A stretch of DNA of 64,000 bases. Origin: Streptomyces sulfonofaciens (GTDB taxonomy: Bacteria; Actinomycetota; Actinomycetes; Streptomycetales; Streptomycetaceae). Below, in pieces: positions 17,655 through 26,186 of the stretch. The stretch's first letter is position 1. Each line of letters begins with the position of its first letter. The stretch is taken from NCBI RefSeq assembly GCF_014656295.1, contig NZ_BNCD01000005.1:62001-126000 (forward strand), in the 5' to 3' direction. Position numbers and translations under genes: made by a program. The notes below the pieces were generated by a model. It saw nothing but the letters and a program-made list of their open reading frames with translations. It made no database searches and had not been told where the DNA came from.

Positions 17655-19286
17655 GTGCGGCCGGTAGGCAGCAAGTACCTCCTGGAGGAGCCGCTCGGAC
17701 GCGGTGCCACGGGAACGGTCTGGCGGGGCCGTCAGAGGGAGACCGCGGGGGCCGAGGCGGCCGTGCAGGGCGCGCCCGGCGAGACCGTAGCGATCAAGGT
17801 CCTCAAGGAGGAGCTCGCCAGCGACGCCGACATCGTGATGCGGTTCCTGAGAGAGCGCTCCGTCCTGCTCCGCCTCACCCACCCGAACATCGTGCGCACC
17901 CGCGACCTGGTCGTGGAGGGCGACCTCCTCGCGCTGGTCATGGACCTGGTGGACGGCCCCGACCTGCACCGCTACCTGCGGGAGCGCGGGCCCTTCTCGC
18001 CGGCCGCCGCCGCCCTGCTGACCGCCCAGATCGCCGACGCGCTGGCCGCCAGCCACGCGGACGGCGTCGTGCACCGCGACCTCAAGCCCGCGAACGTCCT
18101 CCTCAAGCAGGACGACGGCGCCATGCACCCCATGCTCACGGACTTCGGCATCGCGAGGCTCGCGGACTCGCCGGGCCTGACCCGCACCCAGGAGTTCGTC
18201 GGCACACCCGCGTATGTCGCACCCGAGTCCGCTGAGGGCCGTCCGCAGACGTCCGCCGTCGACATCTACGGCGCGGGCATCCTGATGTACGAGCTGCTCA
18301 CGGGCCGTCCGCCGTTCGCCGGCGAGACCGCCCTGGAGGTGCTGCACCAGCACCTGAGCGCGGAGCCGCGCCGCCCCTCCACCGTCCCCGACCCGCTGTG
18401 GACGGTCATCGAGCGCTGCCTGAGCAAGGACCCGGGGCGGCGGCCCAGCGCCGAGAACCTGGCGCACGCCCTGCGCACCGTCGCCGACGGCATCGGCGTG
18501 CACGCCACCGCGGCCCAGATCGCCGCAGCCGAGGGTGTCGCCGCGCTCCTCGGGCCCGACCCGGACCCGACCGCCGTACCGGAGGTGCCGGGCGCCGCCG
18601 ACCCCACCCAGGTGCTCCAGCACGGCACCGGCTACGACCCGGGCGCCGCGACCAGCGTGCTGCCGCACACCGGCCCCCTGGGGCCCGCCGTCCCCGGCGA
18701 CGCGGACCCCACCTCCGTCCTGCCGAACACCGGGGCCGCCGGCCCGACGTCCGTCCTGCCCCCCGTCCCGCCGGGCCGGCCCGGCGGGACGGGCCCCGAC
18801 GAGCCGCACCCCTGGCAGAGCCAGCTCCGCGCGGCCCGCGACCGCAACGAACAGACCCAGATCCAGTACCTGGACCCCAACCAGGACCCGCTGCGCCGCA
18901 GGCCGCAACGGCAGGCCGCGCGCCCGCAGCAGCCCCCGCAGCAGCAGTACGCGCCCCCGCAGCAGCAGCCCCAGCGGTACGCCCCCGCACCGGTGCCCCA
19001 GCCCCAGCCGCAGCGCTACAGCGCCCCGCCGCAGCAGCCGGCGCCGCGCGAGCCGAGGGAGCCGCGCAGGCGCAACCCGAACAGGATGAGGATCCCGGGC
19101 CTCGGCTGCCTCAAGGGCTGCCTGTTCACGCTCGTCATCCTGTTCGTGGCGGGCTGGCTGGTGTGGGAACTGAGCCCGCTCCAGGACTGGATCGGCACCA
19201 CCAAGGGCTACTGGCAGGAACTCAGCGGCTGGTTCCACACGGTGACGGGCTGGATCGGCCGGCTCAGCGGGGACTCGGGCAACTAG
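17655..19286 (+). CDS. pkaA: Transmembrane Ser/Thr protein kinase PkaA
   Basis: The product has 543 residues, the length I recall for S. coelicolor PkaA. Start is the GTG 8 bases after GGGAG; an ATG 5 bases earlier is out of frame. The kinase domain has the glycine loop G-R-G-A-T-G (15-20), catalytic Lys48, H-R-D at 140-142, D-F-G at 163-165 and A-P-E further on. An extra 12 or so Ala/Gly-rich residues sit between the glycine loop and Lys48. After the kinase come repeated T-S-V-L-P motifs (possible phosphoacceptors) and a Gln/Pro-rich linker, then one membrane segment near 483-505 and a short outside tail without PASTA repeats. It lies upstream of a second kinase and divergent from an FHA protein, so phospho-dependent partnership is plausible. 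Confidence 0.93.
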   Translation: MRPVGSKYLLEEPLGRGATGTVWRGRQRETAGAEAAVQGAPGETVAIKVLKEELASDADIVMRFLRERSVLLRLTHPNIVRTRDLVVEGDLLALVMDLVDGPDLHRYLRERGPFSPAAAALLTAQIADALAASHADGVVHRDLKPANVLLKQDDGAMHPMLTDFGIARLADSPGLTRTQEFVGTPAYVAPESAEGRPQTSAVDIYGAGILMYELLTGRPPFAGETALEVLHQHLSAEPRRPSTVPDPLWTVIERCLSKDPGRRPSAENLAHALRTVADGIGVHATAAQIAAAEGVAALLGPDPDPTAVPEVPGAADPTQVLQHGTGYDPGAATSVLPHTGPLGPAVPGDADPTSVLPNTGAAGPTSVLPPVPPGRPGGTGPDEPHPWQSQLRAARDRNEQTQIQYLDPNQDPLRRRPQRQAARPQQPPQQQYAPPQQQPQRYAPAPVPQPQPQRYSAPPQQPAPREPREPRRRNPNRMRIPGLGCLKGCLFTLVILFVAGWLVWELSPLQDWIGTTKGYWQELSGWFHTVTGWIGRLSGDSGN

Positions 19287-19523
19287 CCCGCTCCCGGTCG
19301 CAGCCCGGAGCCCGGAGCCGGGCTCCCCGGGCCGGGCCGCGGAGGCAGGTCCGGAGGCAGGTTCATGGGGCAGGGCGGAACGTGTCCGTCCGCCGCCATG
19401 GCCCCGCACGCGTCCCCACTCTGGTGATTTGTCGACACCCATGGGGTAATTTCCGCCGGGGATATGAAGGTTGCCTCTTCGGCCGCGTAGCTTTGTCGCC
19501 AACACGCGTCCGTAGGAGCAGCC

Positions 19524-20750
19524 TTGGCACGGAAGATCGGCAGCCGGTACACCGCGAACCAGATCCTGGGACGGGGCAGCGCCGGCACGGTGTGGCTGGG
19601 CGAGGGGCCGGAGGGTCCCGTCGCCATCAAACTGCTGCGTGAGGACCTGGCCTGCGACCAGGAGCTCGTCAACCGCTTCGTCCAGGAGCGCACCGCCCTG
19701 CTCGGCCTCGAACACCGCAACGTCGTCGGGGTGCGCGACCTGGTGGTGGACGGCAACGACCTCGCGCTCGTGATGGACCTCGTCCGGGGCACCGACCTGC
19801 GCACCCGCCTGGAGCGGGAGCGCCGCCTCGCCCCCGAGGCCGCGGTCGCCATCGCCGCGGACGTGGCCGAGGGCCTGGCCGCCGCGCACGCCGCGGGCAT
19901 CGTGCACCGCGACGTCAAGCCCGAGAACGTCCTGCTCGACATGCAGGGCCCGCTCGGCCCCGGCGGCGCACACCCCGCGCTGCTCACCGACTTCGGTGTG
20001 GCCAAGCTCATCGACGCGCCGCGCAGGCCCCGCGCCACGAAGATCATCGGAACGCCCGACTACCTCGCTCCCGAGATAGTGGAGGGCCTGCCGCCGCGTG
20101 CCGCCGTCGACATCTACGCACTGGCCACGGTCCTGTACGAGATGCTCGCCGGCTTCACGCCGTTCGGCGGAGGGCATCCCGGTGCCGTGCTGCGCCGGCA
20201 CGTCACCGAGACGGTGGTGCCGCTGCCCGGCATCCCCGAGGAGCTGTGGCAACTGGTCGTGCAGTGCCTGGCCAAGGGGCCGGCCTCGCGGCTGCGCGCC
20301 TCCGAGCTGGCCGCACGGCTGCGCGAGCTGCTGCCCGCACTGGCCGGTATCCCGCCGCTGGACGTCGACGAGCCGGAGGCCGAGCCCGCGTCCGAGCCGC
20401 AGGAGGCGGGTGCGCAGGAGGCGCGGCGGCCGGCGGTGCGGCGCGGGGCCGTGTCGCTGGTGCCGGGGGCGGCGCCGGACTCCAACCGCGACACGCACAC
20501 GAGCATGCGGGTGCCCGGGGCGGACGAGCTGGCCGGGGGCGCGCGGGGGACCGCCCGGGTGCCCCGGGCCGCCGGTGCGCCGCGGCCCGGGTCGGCGCGG
20601 CACCGCACAGGATCCGGGCGCAGGAAGGTGCTCCTGGGGGCCGGGATCGCGGTTCTCGCCGCCGCGGTGGGGGTGGGCACGTGGCTCACCACGTCCGGGG
20701 AGCCCGAGGCTCCGCCCTCCCACGGCACGCACTCCTCGGCGACTCCCTGA
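19524..20750 (+). CDS. pkaB: Transmembrane Ser/Thr protein kinase PkaB
   Basis: A 408-residue kinase starting at TTG, preceded by GGAG with good spacing. It has the glycine loop G-R-G-S-A-G, Lys36 in V-A-I-K, H-R-D-V-K-P-E-N near residue 127, D-F-G-V-A-K near 155 and an A-P-E motif, so it should be active. A Glu/Ala-rich linker leads to one membrane segment at about 368-390 and a tail of about 18 residues outside. It is 237 bases downstream of pkaA on the same strand; the two kinases are clearly paralogous. Because the spacer is long, it may have its own promoter. No sensor domain is visible outside the membrane. Confidence 0.92.
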   Translation: MARKIGSRYTANQILGRGSAGTVWLGEGPEGPVAIKLLREDLACDQELVNRFVQERTALLGLEHRNVVGVRDLVVDGNDLALVMDLVRGTDLRTRLERERRLAPEAAVAIAADVAEGLAAAHAAGIVHRDVKPENVLLDMQGPLGPGGAHPALLTDFGVAKLIDAPRRPRATKIIGTPDYLAPEIVEGLPPRAAVDIYALATVLYEMLAGFTPFGGGHPGAVLRRHVTETVVPLPGIPEELWQLVVQCLAKGPASRLRASELAARLRELLPALAGIPPLDVDEPEAEPASEPQEAGAQEARRPAVRRGAVSLVPGAAPDSNRDTHTSMRVPGADELAGGARGTARVPRAAGAPRPGSARHRTGSGRRKVLLGAGIAVLAAAVGVGTWLTTSGEPEAPPSHGTHSSATP

Positions 20751-21013
20751 CCCGGCCCCACGACCCGGCCCCACGACCCGGTGCCACGCGGTACCCGCCG
20801 CCGCGCCACCCCGCACACGACCGGTGCCACGCGGCCGGGCACCACGCGGCCGTGCGCCGGTGACCCGCGTGACCCGCGCCACGTTCGGCGCGCCCCGCCG
20901 GCCGTACCCGAAGCGCGCGCGGCCGTCCGCCGGGAGGGCACCGGCACCACCCGCGGCCGCCGTGGCCCCCCGTATCCGCCCGCACACGGGATCTCGTCGG
21001 TTGCACCAGCCGT

Positions 21014-21019
21014 TAGTCT
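21014..21019 (+). promoter_or_regulatory. Candidate -10 element of prfB (short or no leader)
   Basis: TAGTCT ends 6 bases before the GTG start of prfB. A transcript starting 6-7 bases downstream would begin at or next to the start codon, so prfB may be leaderless. The -35 region is weak. The 275-base spacer upstream otherwise holds only short repeats of CCCCACGACCCGG. Confidence 0.4.
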
Positions 21020-21025
21020 GGAGTC

Positions 21026-22132
21026 GTGGCAGTCGTCGACGTATCCGAAGAGCTGAAGTCCCTCTCCTCCACCATGGAGTCCATCGAGGCCGTTCTCGAC
21101 CTCGACAGGCTGAGGGCTGACATCGCCGTGCTCGAGGAGCAGGCAGCCGCGCCGTCCCTCTGGGACGACCCGGACGAAGCGCAGAAGATCACCAGCAAGC
21201 TGAGCCATCTCCAGGCCGAGGTCCGCAAGGCGGAAGCCCTCCGCGGCCGGATCGACGACCTCGGTGTGCTCTTCGAGCTGGCCGAGGCCGAGGACGACTC
21301 GGACACCCGCGCCGAGGCCGAGGCCGAGCTGACCGACGTCCGCAGGGCGCTCGACGAGATGGAGGTCCGCACCCTCCTGTCCGGCGAGTACGACGCCCGC
21401 GAGGCCCTCGTGAACATCCGCGCGGAGGCCGGCGGCGTGGACGCAGCCGACTTCGCCGAGCAGCTCCAGCGCATGTACCTCCGCTGGGCCGAGCGGCACG
21501 GCTACAAGACCGAGATCTACGAGACGTCCTACGCGGAGGAGGCCGGCATCAAGTCGACCACCTTCACCGTCCGGACCCCGTACGCCTACGGCACGCTCTC
21601 CGTCGAGCAGGGCACGCACCGTCTCGTGCGCATCTCGCCCTTCGACAACCAGGGCCGTCGCCAGACCTCGTTCGCGGGCGTCGAGGTGCTCCCGGTCGTC
21701 GAGCAGTCCGACCACGTCGACATCGACGAGACGGAGCTGCGCATCGACGTGTACCGCTCCTCGGGTCCCGGCGGGCAGGGCGTGAACACCACCGACTCCG
21801 CGGTCCGCATCACCCACCTGCCGACCGGCATCGTCGTCTCCTGCCAGAACGAGCGCTCGCAGATCCAGAACAAGGCGACCGCGATGAACGTCCTCCAGGC
21901 GAAGCTGCTGGAGCGCCGCCGCCAGGAGGAGCAGGCCAAGATGGACGCCCTCAAGGGCGACGGCGGCAATTCGTGGGGCAACCAGATGCGCTCCTACGTC
22001 CTGCACCCCTACCAGATGGTCAAGGACCTGCGGACGGAGTTCGAGGTCGGCAATCCGCAGGCGGTTCTCGACGGTGAGATCGACGGTTTCCTGGAAGCCG
22101 GAATTCGGTGGCGCAAGCAGCAGGAGCGCTGA
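21026..22132 (+). CDS. prfB: Peptide chain release factor 2
   Basis: RF2 releases finished proteins at UGA and UAA codons. The 368-residue product carries the stop-recognition tripeptide S-P-F (I-S-P-F-D-N-Q-G) and the catalytic G-G-Q loop in [10 protein letters not shown]. Length is normal. The frame is continuous: the programmed +1 frameshift at an early in-frame UGA that autoregulates prfB in E. coli is absent here. There is no good ribosome site before the GTG, which fits the leaderless promoter proposed just upstream. UGA is the main stop codon in this high-GC genome, so this factor carries most terminations. Confidence 0.98.
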   Translation: MAVVDVSEELKSLSSTMESIEAVLDLDRLRADIAVLEEQAAAPSLWDDPDEAQKITSKLSHLQAEVRKAEALRGRIDDLGVLFELAEAEDDSDTRAEAEAELTDVRRALDEMEVRTLLSGEYDAREALVNIRAEAGGVDAADFAEQLQRMYLRWAERHGYKTEIYETSYAEEAGIKSTTFTVRTPYAYGTLSVEQGTHRLVRISPFDNQGRRQTSFAGVEVLPVVEQSDHVDIDETELRIDVYRSSGPGGQGVNTTDSAVRITHLPTGIVVSCQNERSQIQNKATAMNVLQAKLLERRRQEEQAKMDALKGDGGNSWGNQMRSYVLHPYQMVKDLRTEFEVGNPQAVLDGEIDGFLEAGIRWRKQQER

Positions 22133-22662
22133 CGGCGGCACCCGTGCCGAGGGAAGCCACTGCGCGGGCGCAGGAAATCCGCCCGCGGAACCCATGCACG
22201 CCGCGCACCCCGCGAAACCCTCGAAAACCGTGGCAGCAGCGCCGGAATTCATGCGTCCGCCCGTGGCACCCCGCCCGCTGACACGACCGCGGAAGCCGCG
22301 CAAAGCCTCCGGGGAACCCCGCCGCACAAGCCGTGGAAAACCGTCAGCAGCCCGGCCCGCGGAAAGAGCGCCTTTGTCGACAAGGTAACCGCCGCCCCGT
22401 CGGGGATGGTTACCGCTGTTGTGCGGCGTTGAATGTGCCGTTCCCTTTTACGTCACATTCACATGACCTTGCAGCCGTCAAGTCCCGTCATTCGGGACAT
22501 CGTTCGCGCAACGACCTTGACGAGTCCCTGAAAACTGGGAAGGCTGCACGGCGGCATGCGTATCTCAGGGGCGCGCGTGGACGGGGGCGTACCAGCTACT
22601 CCCGGCGACCCAGCCCTGGGCGCTGCTCCACTGACGATGAAGCTACTGGGGGTAGCAGGCAG
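22133..22662. other. Regulatory spacer upstream of the LAxTG surface protein
   Basis: About 530 bases without a gene. The 22430-22540 stretch is AT-richer than its surroundings and probably holds the promoter of the surface-protein gene, leaving a 5' leader of 100 bases or more. In that leader GTAGC at 22652-22656 can pair either with GCTAC at 22642-22646 or, as part of a 9-bp helix, with 22595-22603. Both helices lie against the ribosome site of the ATG at 22663. Confidence 0.5.
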
Positions 22663-23463
22663 ATGACGAAGAAGACGCGGGTCCGCGTTGCGCGGGTGGC
22701 AGCCGGTGCGGTGATCGCCGTCGGCGCTTCGCTGACCGCCGCGGGTGCCGCTTCGGCCCTGGACGTCAATGTCAACGTGCTCGGCATCGGTGCCGATGTC
22801 AATGTCACCGGGGGTGGCGACTCGACCGGTGGTGACACGACCGGCGGCGACACCACGGGTGGCGTCGCGATCGGTGGCGAGACCACCGGCGGCGGCTCGA
22901 CCGGTGGCGACACCACGGGCGGTGACACGACCGGCGGCGACACCACCACCGGGGGCGACACCACGGGCGGTGACACGACGACCGGCGGCGACACCACCAC
23001 GGGTGGTGACACGACCGGTGGCGACACGACGACCGGTGGTGACACGACCGGCGGTGACACGACCGGCGGCGACACCACGGGTGGCGACACGACCGGCGGT
23101 GACAACGGCACCGGCGGTGACAACGGCACCGGCGGTGACAACGGCACGGGTGGTGACAACGGCACTGGTGGTGACAACGGCACCGGTGGCGGAAACGGCA
23201 CGGGTGGTGACAACGGCACCGGCGGCAACGACAACACCGGTCCCGACACCAACGGCTCGCAGCCGGTCGAGCAGGGCCACGGCAAGGACGGGCTGACCGA
23301 CACCGGCTCGCAGCCCGTCGCACAGGGCAAGGACAAGGACCAGTTGGCCGAGACGGGCGCCGCGGAGACGTCGTTCCTGATCATCGGCGCCGCCACCATG
23401 ATCGCCGGCGGCATCGGCTTCCGCCTGCTGCCCCGCTTCGTGGGCGGCCGCACCGTCGCGTAA
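22663..23463 (+). CDS. Sortase-anchored Thr/Gly-repeat surface protein (LAxTG)
   Basis: A 266-residue secreted protein. Basic N-terminus, hydrophobic core and A-S-A give a signal peptide cleaved after about residue 32. Residues about 49-185 are tandem G-G-D-T-T-G units turning into G-G-D-N-G-T units, encoded by 15-bp and related repeats. The C-terminus is a sorting signal: L-A-E-T-G at 228-232, a hydrophobic segment and a basic tail. LAxTG is the motif of class E sortases in Streptomyces, which attach proteins such as long chaplins to peptidoglycan. A second, near-identical block ending in L-T-D-T-G lies at 211-215. The protein should sit in the cell wall; ligand or structural role is unknown. 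The ATG was chosen because it opens the signal peptide; the upstream extension has no such features. Confidence 0.88.
   Translation: MTKKTRVRVARVAAGAVIAVGASLTAAGAASALDVNVNVLGIGADVNVTGGGDSTGGDTTGGDTTGGVAIGGETTGGGSTGGDTTGGDTTGGDTTTGGDTTGGDTTTGGDTTTGGDTTGGDTTTGGDTTGGDTTGGDTTGGDTTGGDNGTGGDNGTGGDNGTGGDNGTGGDNGTGGGNGTGGDNGTGGNDNTGPDTNGSQPVEQGHGKDGLTDTGSQPVAQGKDKDQLAETGAAETSFLIIGAATMIAGGIGFRLLPRFVGGRTVA
22807..23225 (+). repeat. In-frame 15-bp minisatellite in the surface-protein gene
   Basis: About 25 imperfect units, first GGTGGTGACACGACC-like and then GGTGACAACGGCACC-like, all multiples of three bases. Copy-number change would lengthen or shorten the stalk of the surface protein without breaking the frame. 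Confidence 0.85.
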
Positions 23464-23603
23464 CGCGACTGCCGCGGCCGGCGGGCCGAGGGCGGCGCCC
23501 GGCCGAGTCGGACGGCACGCCCGGCCCGCGGGGACGCGGGTCGGCGGGCCACCGGGGACGCGGGGACGCGGACGAGCCGGCCCGGCGGGCACGCGGAGAT
23601 CCG

Positions 23604-23665
23604 GCCGACAGGCACGGGAGAGGGCCCGGAGCACAGGCTCCGGGCCCTCTCCCGTGCCTGTCGGC
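23604..23665. terminator. Bidirectional 29-bp perfect hairpin terminator
   Basis: Two perfectly complementary 29-base arms flank the 4-base loop ACAG. It lies between the convergent surface-protein gene and the small zinc-ribbon gene and should stop transcription from both sides. It is the strongest inverted repeat in the window. The rest of the 392-base spacer holds no gene. Confidence 0.85.
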
Positions 23666-23855
23666 ACAGGGTGCGCAAAGGGTGGCTCCGACAGGTCATC
23701 CGTCCGGACGGCGCCGTACGGGCAACCGCCCCGCATGGCGCGCGCATCCCCTGCGCAGACCACCGCAGACGAGGTCGAGGATCCGGGACGTCACACCCCG
23801 TGAGCGGAGCGAGGCGCACCGTGTCGCCCCTCCGTGCCGCCCCGGGCGAAGGGCC

Positions 23856-24044
23856 CTAAGCCTGCCGTGCGACCAGGGCGACCGCCGCGATCAGTACGGC
23901 CAGGAGGGCGATCAGCGTGGAGGGGCTCAGGCCCGCCCAGGGGCTCTCGTGCTGCAAGCGCTCGCGGCTCGCCCTGCACACGGGGCAACGGCCCTCGCTG
24001 ACCGGGGCAGCACAGTTCGCGCACACCAGTCGGTCGTAGGTCAT
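23856..24044 (-). CDS. Small zinc-ribbon membrane protein
   Basis: A 62-residue protein. C-A-N-C at 8-11 and C-P-V-C at 20-23 form a four-Cys zinc ribbon. Residues about 42-58 are one membrane segment followed by a basic end. The ATG has a strong GGAGGAGG ribosome site. It is transcribed divergently from ftsE, and I recall a similar small gene at this place in S. coelicolor. The ribbon would face the cytoplasm if the tail is outside. Function unknown; a link to division is only suggested by position. Confidence 0.8.
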   Translation of the reverse strand: MTYDRLVCANCAAPVSEGRCPVCRASRERLQHESPWAGLSPSTLIALLAVLIAAVALVARQA

Positions 24045-24418
24045 GCGCTCTCCTCCTCCCGCGCGGCGGGGGCTGCCGCAACAGCGTCACTACCGACAAC
24101 GCTCACAGTCACGCAACCGTTCCCCTCCACTGTGCCAGCTTCCCGGGAAAACGGCGCGGTCCCCGGTATTCTGCCCCCCGATCCAGGCCGCCTCACGAAC
24201 CGGACCCCCGTGCATCCCGTCCGCTGCGCACCGCCGCCGCCGGGTCACGGGCTGTTCCTGCGAGTTCGTGCCCCGATGGCGCCTGATGCGCCGCATCCGG
24301 GCCGTCCACTTGGTGACAAATTCCGCAATACGTGCGCAACGCATGCCGCCGACTGCGCGCGGCTACCCGCTTCGCGTATGGTCACGCTCACCTACCCCCG
24401 GCGACCCGTGGTGCATCC
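24045..24418. promoter_or_regulatory. Divergent promoter region upstream of ftsE
   Basis: About 375 bases without a gene. TATGGT at 24377-24382 is a reasonable -10 for ftsE, with a weak -35-like sequence 17-18 bases upstream; this would give a leader of about 30 bases. The minus-strand small gene probably starts from the first 60 bases. Confidence 0.4.
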
Positions 24419-25108
24419 GTGATCCGATTCGACAACGTGTCCAAGGTCTACCCCAAGCAGACCCGCCCCGCTCTCAGGGATGTCTCCCTGGAGGTCGAGC
24501 GCGGCGAGTTCGTGTTCCTCGTGGGGTCCTCCGGCTCCGGAAAGTCCACCTTCCTGCGGCTGGTCCTGCGCGAGGAGCGGACCAGCCACGGCCAGGTGCA
24601 CGTCCTGGGCAAGGACCTCGCGCGGCTTTCCAACTGGAAGGTGCCGCAGATGCGCCGCCAGTTGGGCACCGTCTTCCAGGACTTCCGGCTGCTGCCGAAC
24701 AAGACCGTCGGCGAGAACGTCGCGTTCGCGCAGGAGGTCATCGGCAAGTCGCGCGGCGAGATCCGCAAGTCCGTTCCCCAGGTGCTCGACCTCGTCGGCC
24801 TCGGCGGCAAGGAGGACCGGATGCCGGGTGAGCTCTCCGGCGGTGAGCAGCAGCGGGTGGCGATCGCGCGCGCCTTCGTCAACCGCCCCAAGCTGCTGAT
24901 CGCCGACGAGCCGACCGGCAACCTCGACCCGCAGACCTCCGTCGGCATCATGAAGCTGCTGGACCGGATCAACCGGACCGGTACCACCGTCGTGATGGCG
25001 ACCCACGACCAGAACATCGTGGACCAGATGCGCAAGCGCGTCATCGAGCTGGAGAAGGGCCGCCTCGTCCGCGACCAGGCACGCGGCGTCTACGGCTACC
25101 AGCACTGA
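24419..25108 (+). CDS. ftsE: Cell-division ATP-binding protein FtsE
   Basis: FtsE is the cytoplasmic ATPase of the FtsEX complex, which controls peptidoglycan hydrolases at the division site. The 229-residue product has Walker [10 protein letters not shown], signature L-S-G-G-E-Q-Q-R-V, Walker [13 protein letters not shown] and the switch His in M-A-T-H-D. The GTG start places [11 protein letters not shown] at the N-terminus as in known FtsE; the ribosome site is weak. ftsX follows 93 bases later on the same strand. Confidence 0.97.
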   Translation: MIRFDNVSKVYPKQTRPALRDVSLEVERGEFVFLVGSSGSGKSTFLRLVLREERTSHGQVHVLGKDLARLSNWKVPQMRRQLGTVFQDFRLLPNKTVGENVAFAQEVIGKSRGEIRKSVPQVLDLVGLGGKEDRMPGELSGGEQQRVAIARAFVNRPKLLIADEPTGNLDPQTSVGIMKLLDRINRTGTTVVMATHDQNIVDQMRKRVIELEKGRLVRDQARGVYGYQH

Positions 25109-25201
25109 GGACCCGGCATGTCTGAGCTGAACCGAGCCCGCCCGAGCGCCTCCAGGGTGACGGCCTCGGCACTGATCCACGGAAAGGCCTGAGTAGACGC
25201 C

Positions 25202-26119
25202 ATGCGCGCCCAGTTCGTCATGTCGGAGATCGGCGTCGGTCTCCGCCGCAATCTCACGATGACCTTCGCGGTCGTCGTCTCCGTGGCCCTCTCCCTCGCC
25301 CTCTTCGGCGGGTCGCTGCTGATGCGCGACCAGGTGAGCACGATGAAGGGCTACTGGTACGACAAGGTCAACGTCTCGATCTTCCTCTGCAACAAGAGCG
25401 ACGCCGAGTCGGACCCCAACTGCGCCAAGGGTGCCGTCACCACCGAGGAGAAGGACCAGATCAAGGCCGACCTCGGCAAGATGCAGGTGGTCGACAAGGT
25501 CATCTACGAGTCGAGCGACCAGGCGTACAAGCACTACAAGGAGCAGTTCGGGGACTCCCCGCTGGCGCGTTCGCTCACCCCGGACCAGATGCAGGAGAGC
25601 TACCGCATCAAGCTCAGGGACCCGCAGAAGTACCAGGTCGTCGCCACCGCGTTCAACGGCCGCGACGGGGTGCAGTCCGTCCAGGACCAGAAGGGCATCC
25701 TGGAGAACCTGTTCGGGCTGCTGAACGGCATGAACTGGGCGGCGCTCGCCGTGATGGCCCTGATGCTGGTGGTCGCGCTGATGCTGATCGTGAACACGGT
25801 ACGGGTCTCCGCGTTCAGCAGGCGCCGGGAGACCGGCATCATGCGGCTGGTCGGCGCGTCCAGCTTCTACATCCAGATGCCGTTCATCATGGAGGCCGCG
25901 GTCGCCGGACTGATCGGCGGTTTCGTCGCCTGTGCGATGCTGCTCGTCGGCCGCTACTTCATCATCGACCACGGCCTCGCCCTCTCCGAGAAGCTGAACC
26001 TCATCAACTTCATCGGCTGGGACGCCGTGCTCGCCAAGCTGCCGCTCGTGCTGGCGATCGGACTGCTGATGCCCGCTCTGGCGGCGTTCTTCGCCCTGCG
26101 CAAGTACCTGAAGGTGTGA
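25202..26119 (+). CDS. ftsX: Cell-division permease-like protein FtsX
   Basis: A 305-residue partner of FtsE. The first membrane segment is at about 22-42. An outside domain of about 130 residues follows; it has two Cys (near residues 64 and 75) and would contact a peptidoglycan hydrolase. Three more segments lie near 180-200, 225-250 and 275-297. The cytoplasmic stretch R-R-R-E-T-G-I-M-R-L-V-G-A is the typical ATPase coupling helix. It does not transport a solute but signals across the membrane. Confidence 0.96.
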   Translation: MRAQFVMSEIGVGLRRNLTMTFAVVVSVALSLALFGGSLLMRDQVSTMKGYWYDKVNVSIFLCNKSDAESDPNCAKGAVTTEEKDQIKADLGKMQVVDKVIYESSDQAYKHYKEQFGDSPLARSLTPDQMQESYRIKLRDPQKYQVVATAFNGRDGVQSVQDQKGILENLFGLLNGMNWAALAVMALMLVVALMLIVNTVRVSAFSRRRETGIMRLVGASSFYIQMPFIMEAAVAGLIGGFVACAMLLVGRYFIIDHGLALSEKLNLINFIGWDAVLAKLPLVLAIGLLMPALAAFFALRKYLKV

Positions 26120-26173
26120 CGAACACCCCGTCCCCGTCCTCGCCAACCTCCCGTGCGGCGGCTCGGCTTGTCC

Positions 26174-26179
26174 TAGACT
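26174..26179 (+). promoter_or_regulatory. Candidate -10 of the S41 protease gene (leaderless)
   Basis: TAGACT lies 7 bases before the ATG of the protease gene, a spacing that would start the transcript at the start codon. No ribosome site precedes the ATG, which supports a leaderless mRNA. The -35 is poor. Confidence 0.45.
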
Positions 26180-26186
26180 CACCGTC

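Noticed and set aside
17544..20987. A 1147-codon minus-strand frame across both kinase genes
   Set aside because: The kinase motifs on the plus strand are intact; the antisense frame is compositional.
21026..21110. Programmed frameshift in prfB
   Set aside because: The frame is continuous from the GTG and there is no early in-frame TGA.
22430..22662. c-di-AMP (ydaO-type) riboswitch before the surface protein
   Set aside because: Conserved core sequences of that class were not found; only the competing hairpins are reported.
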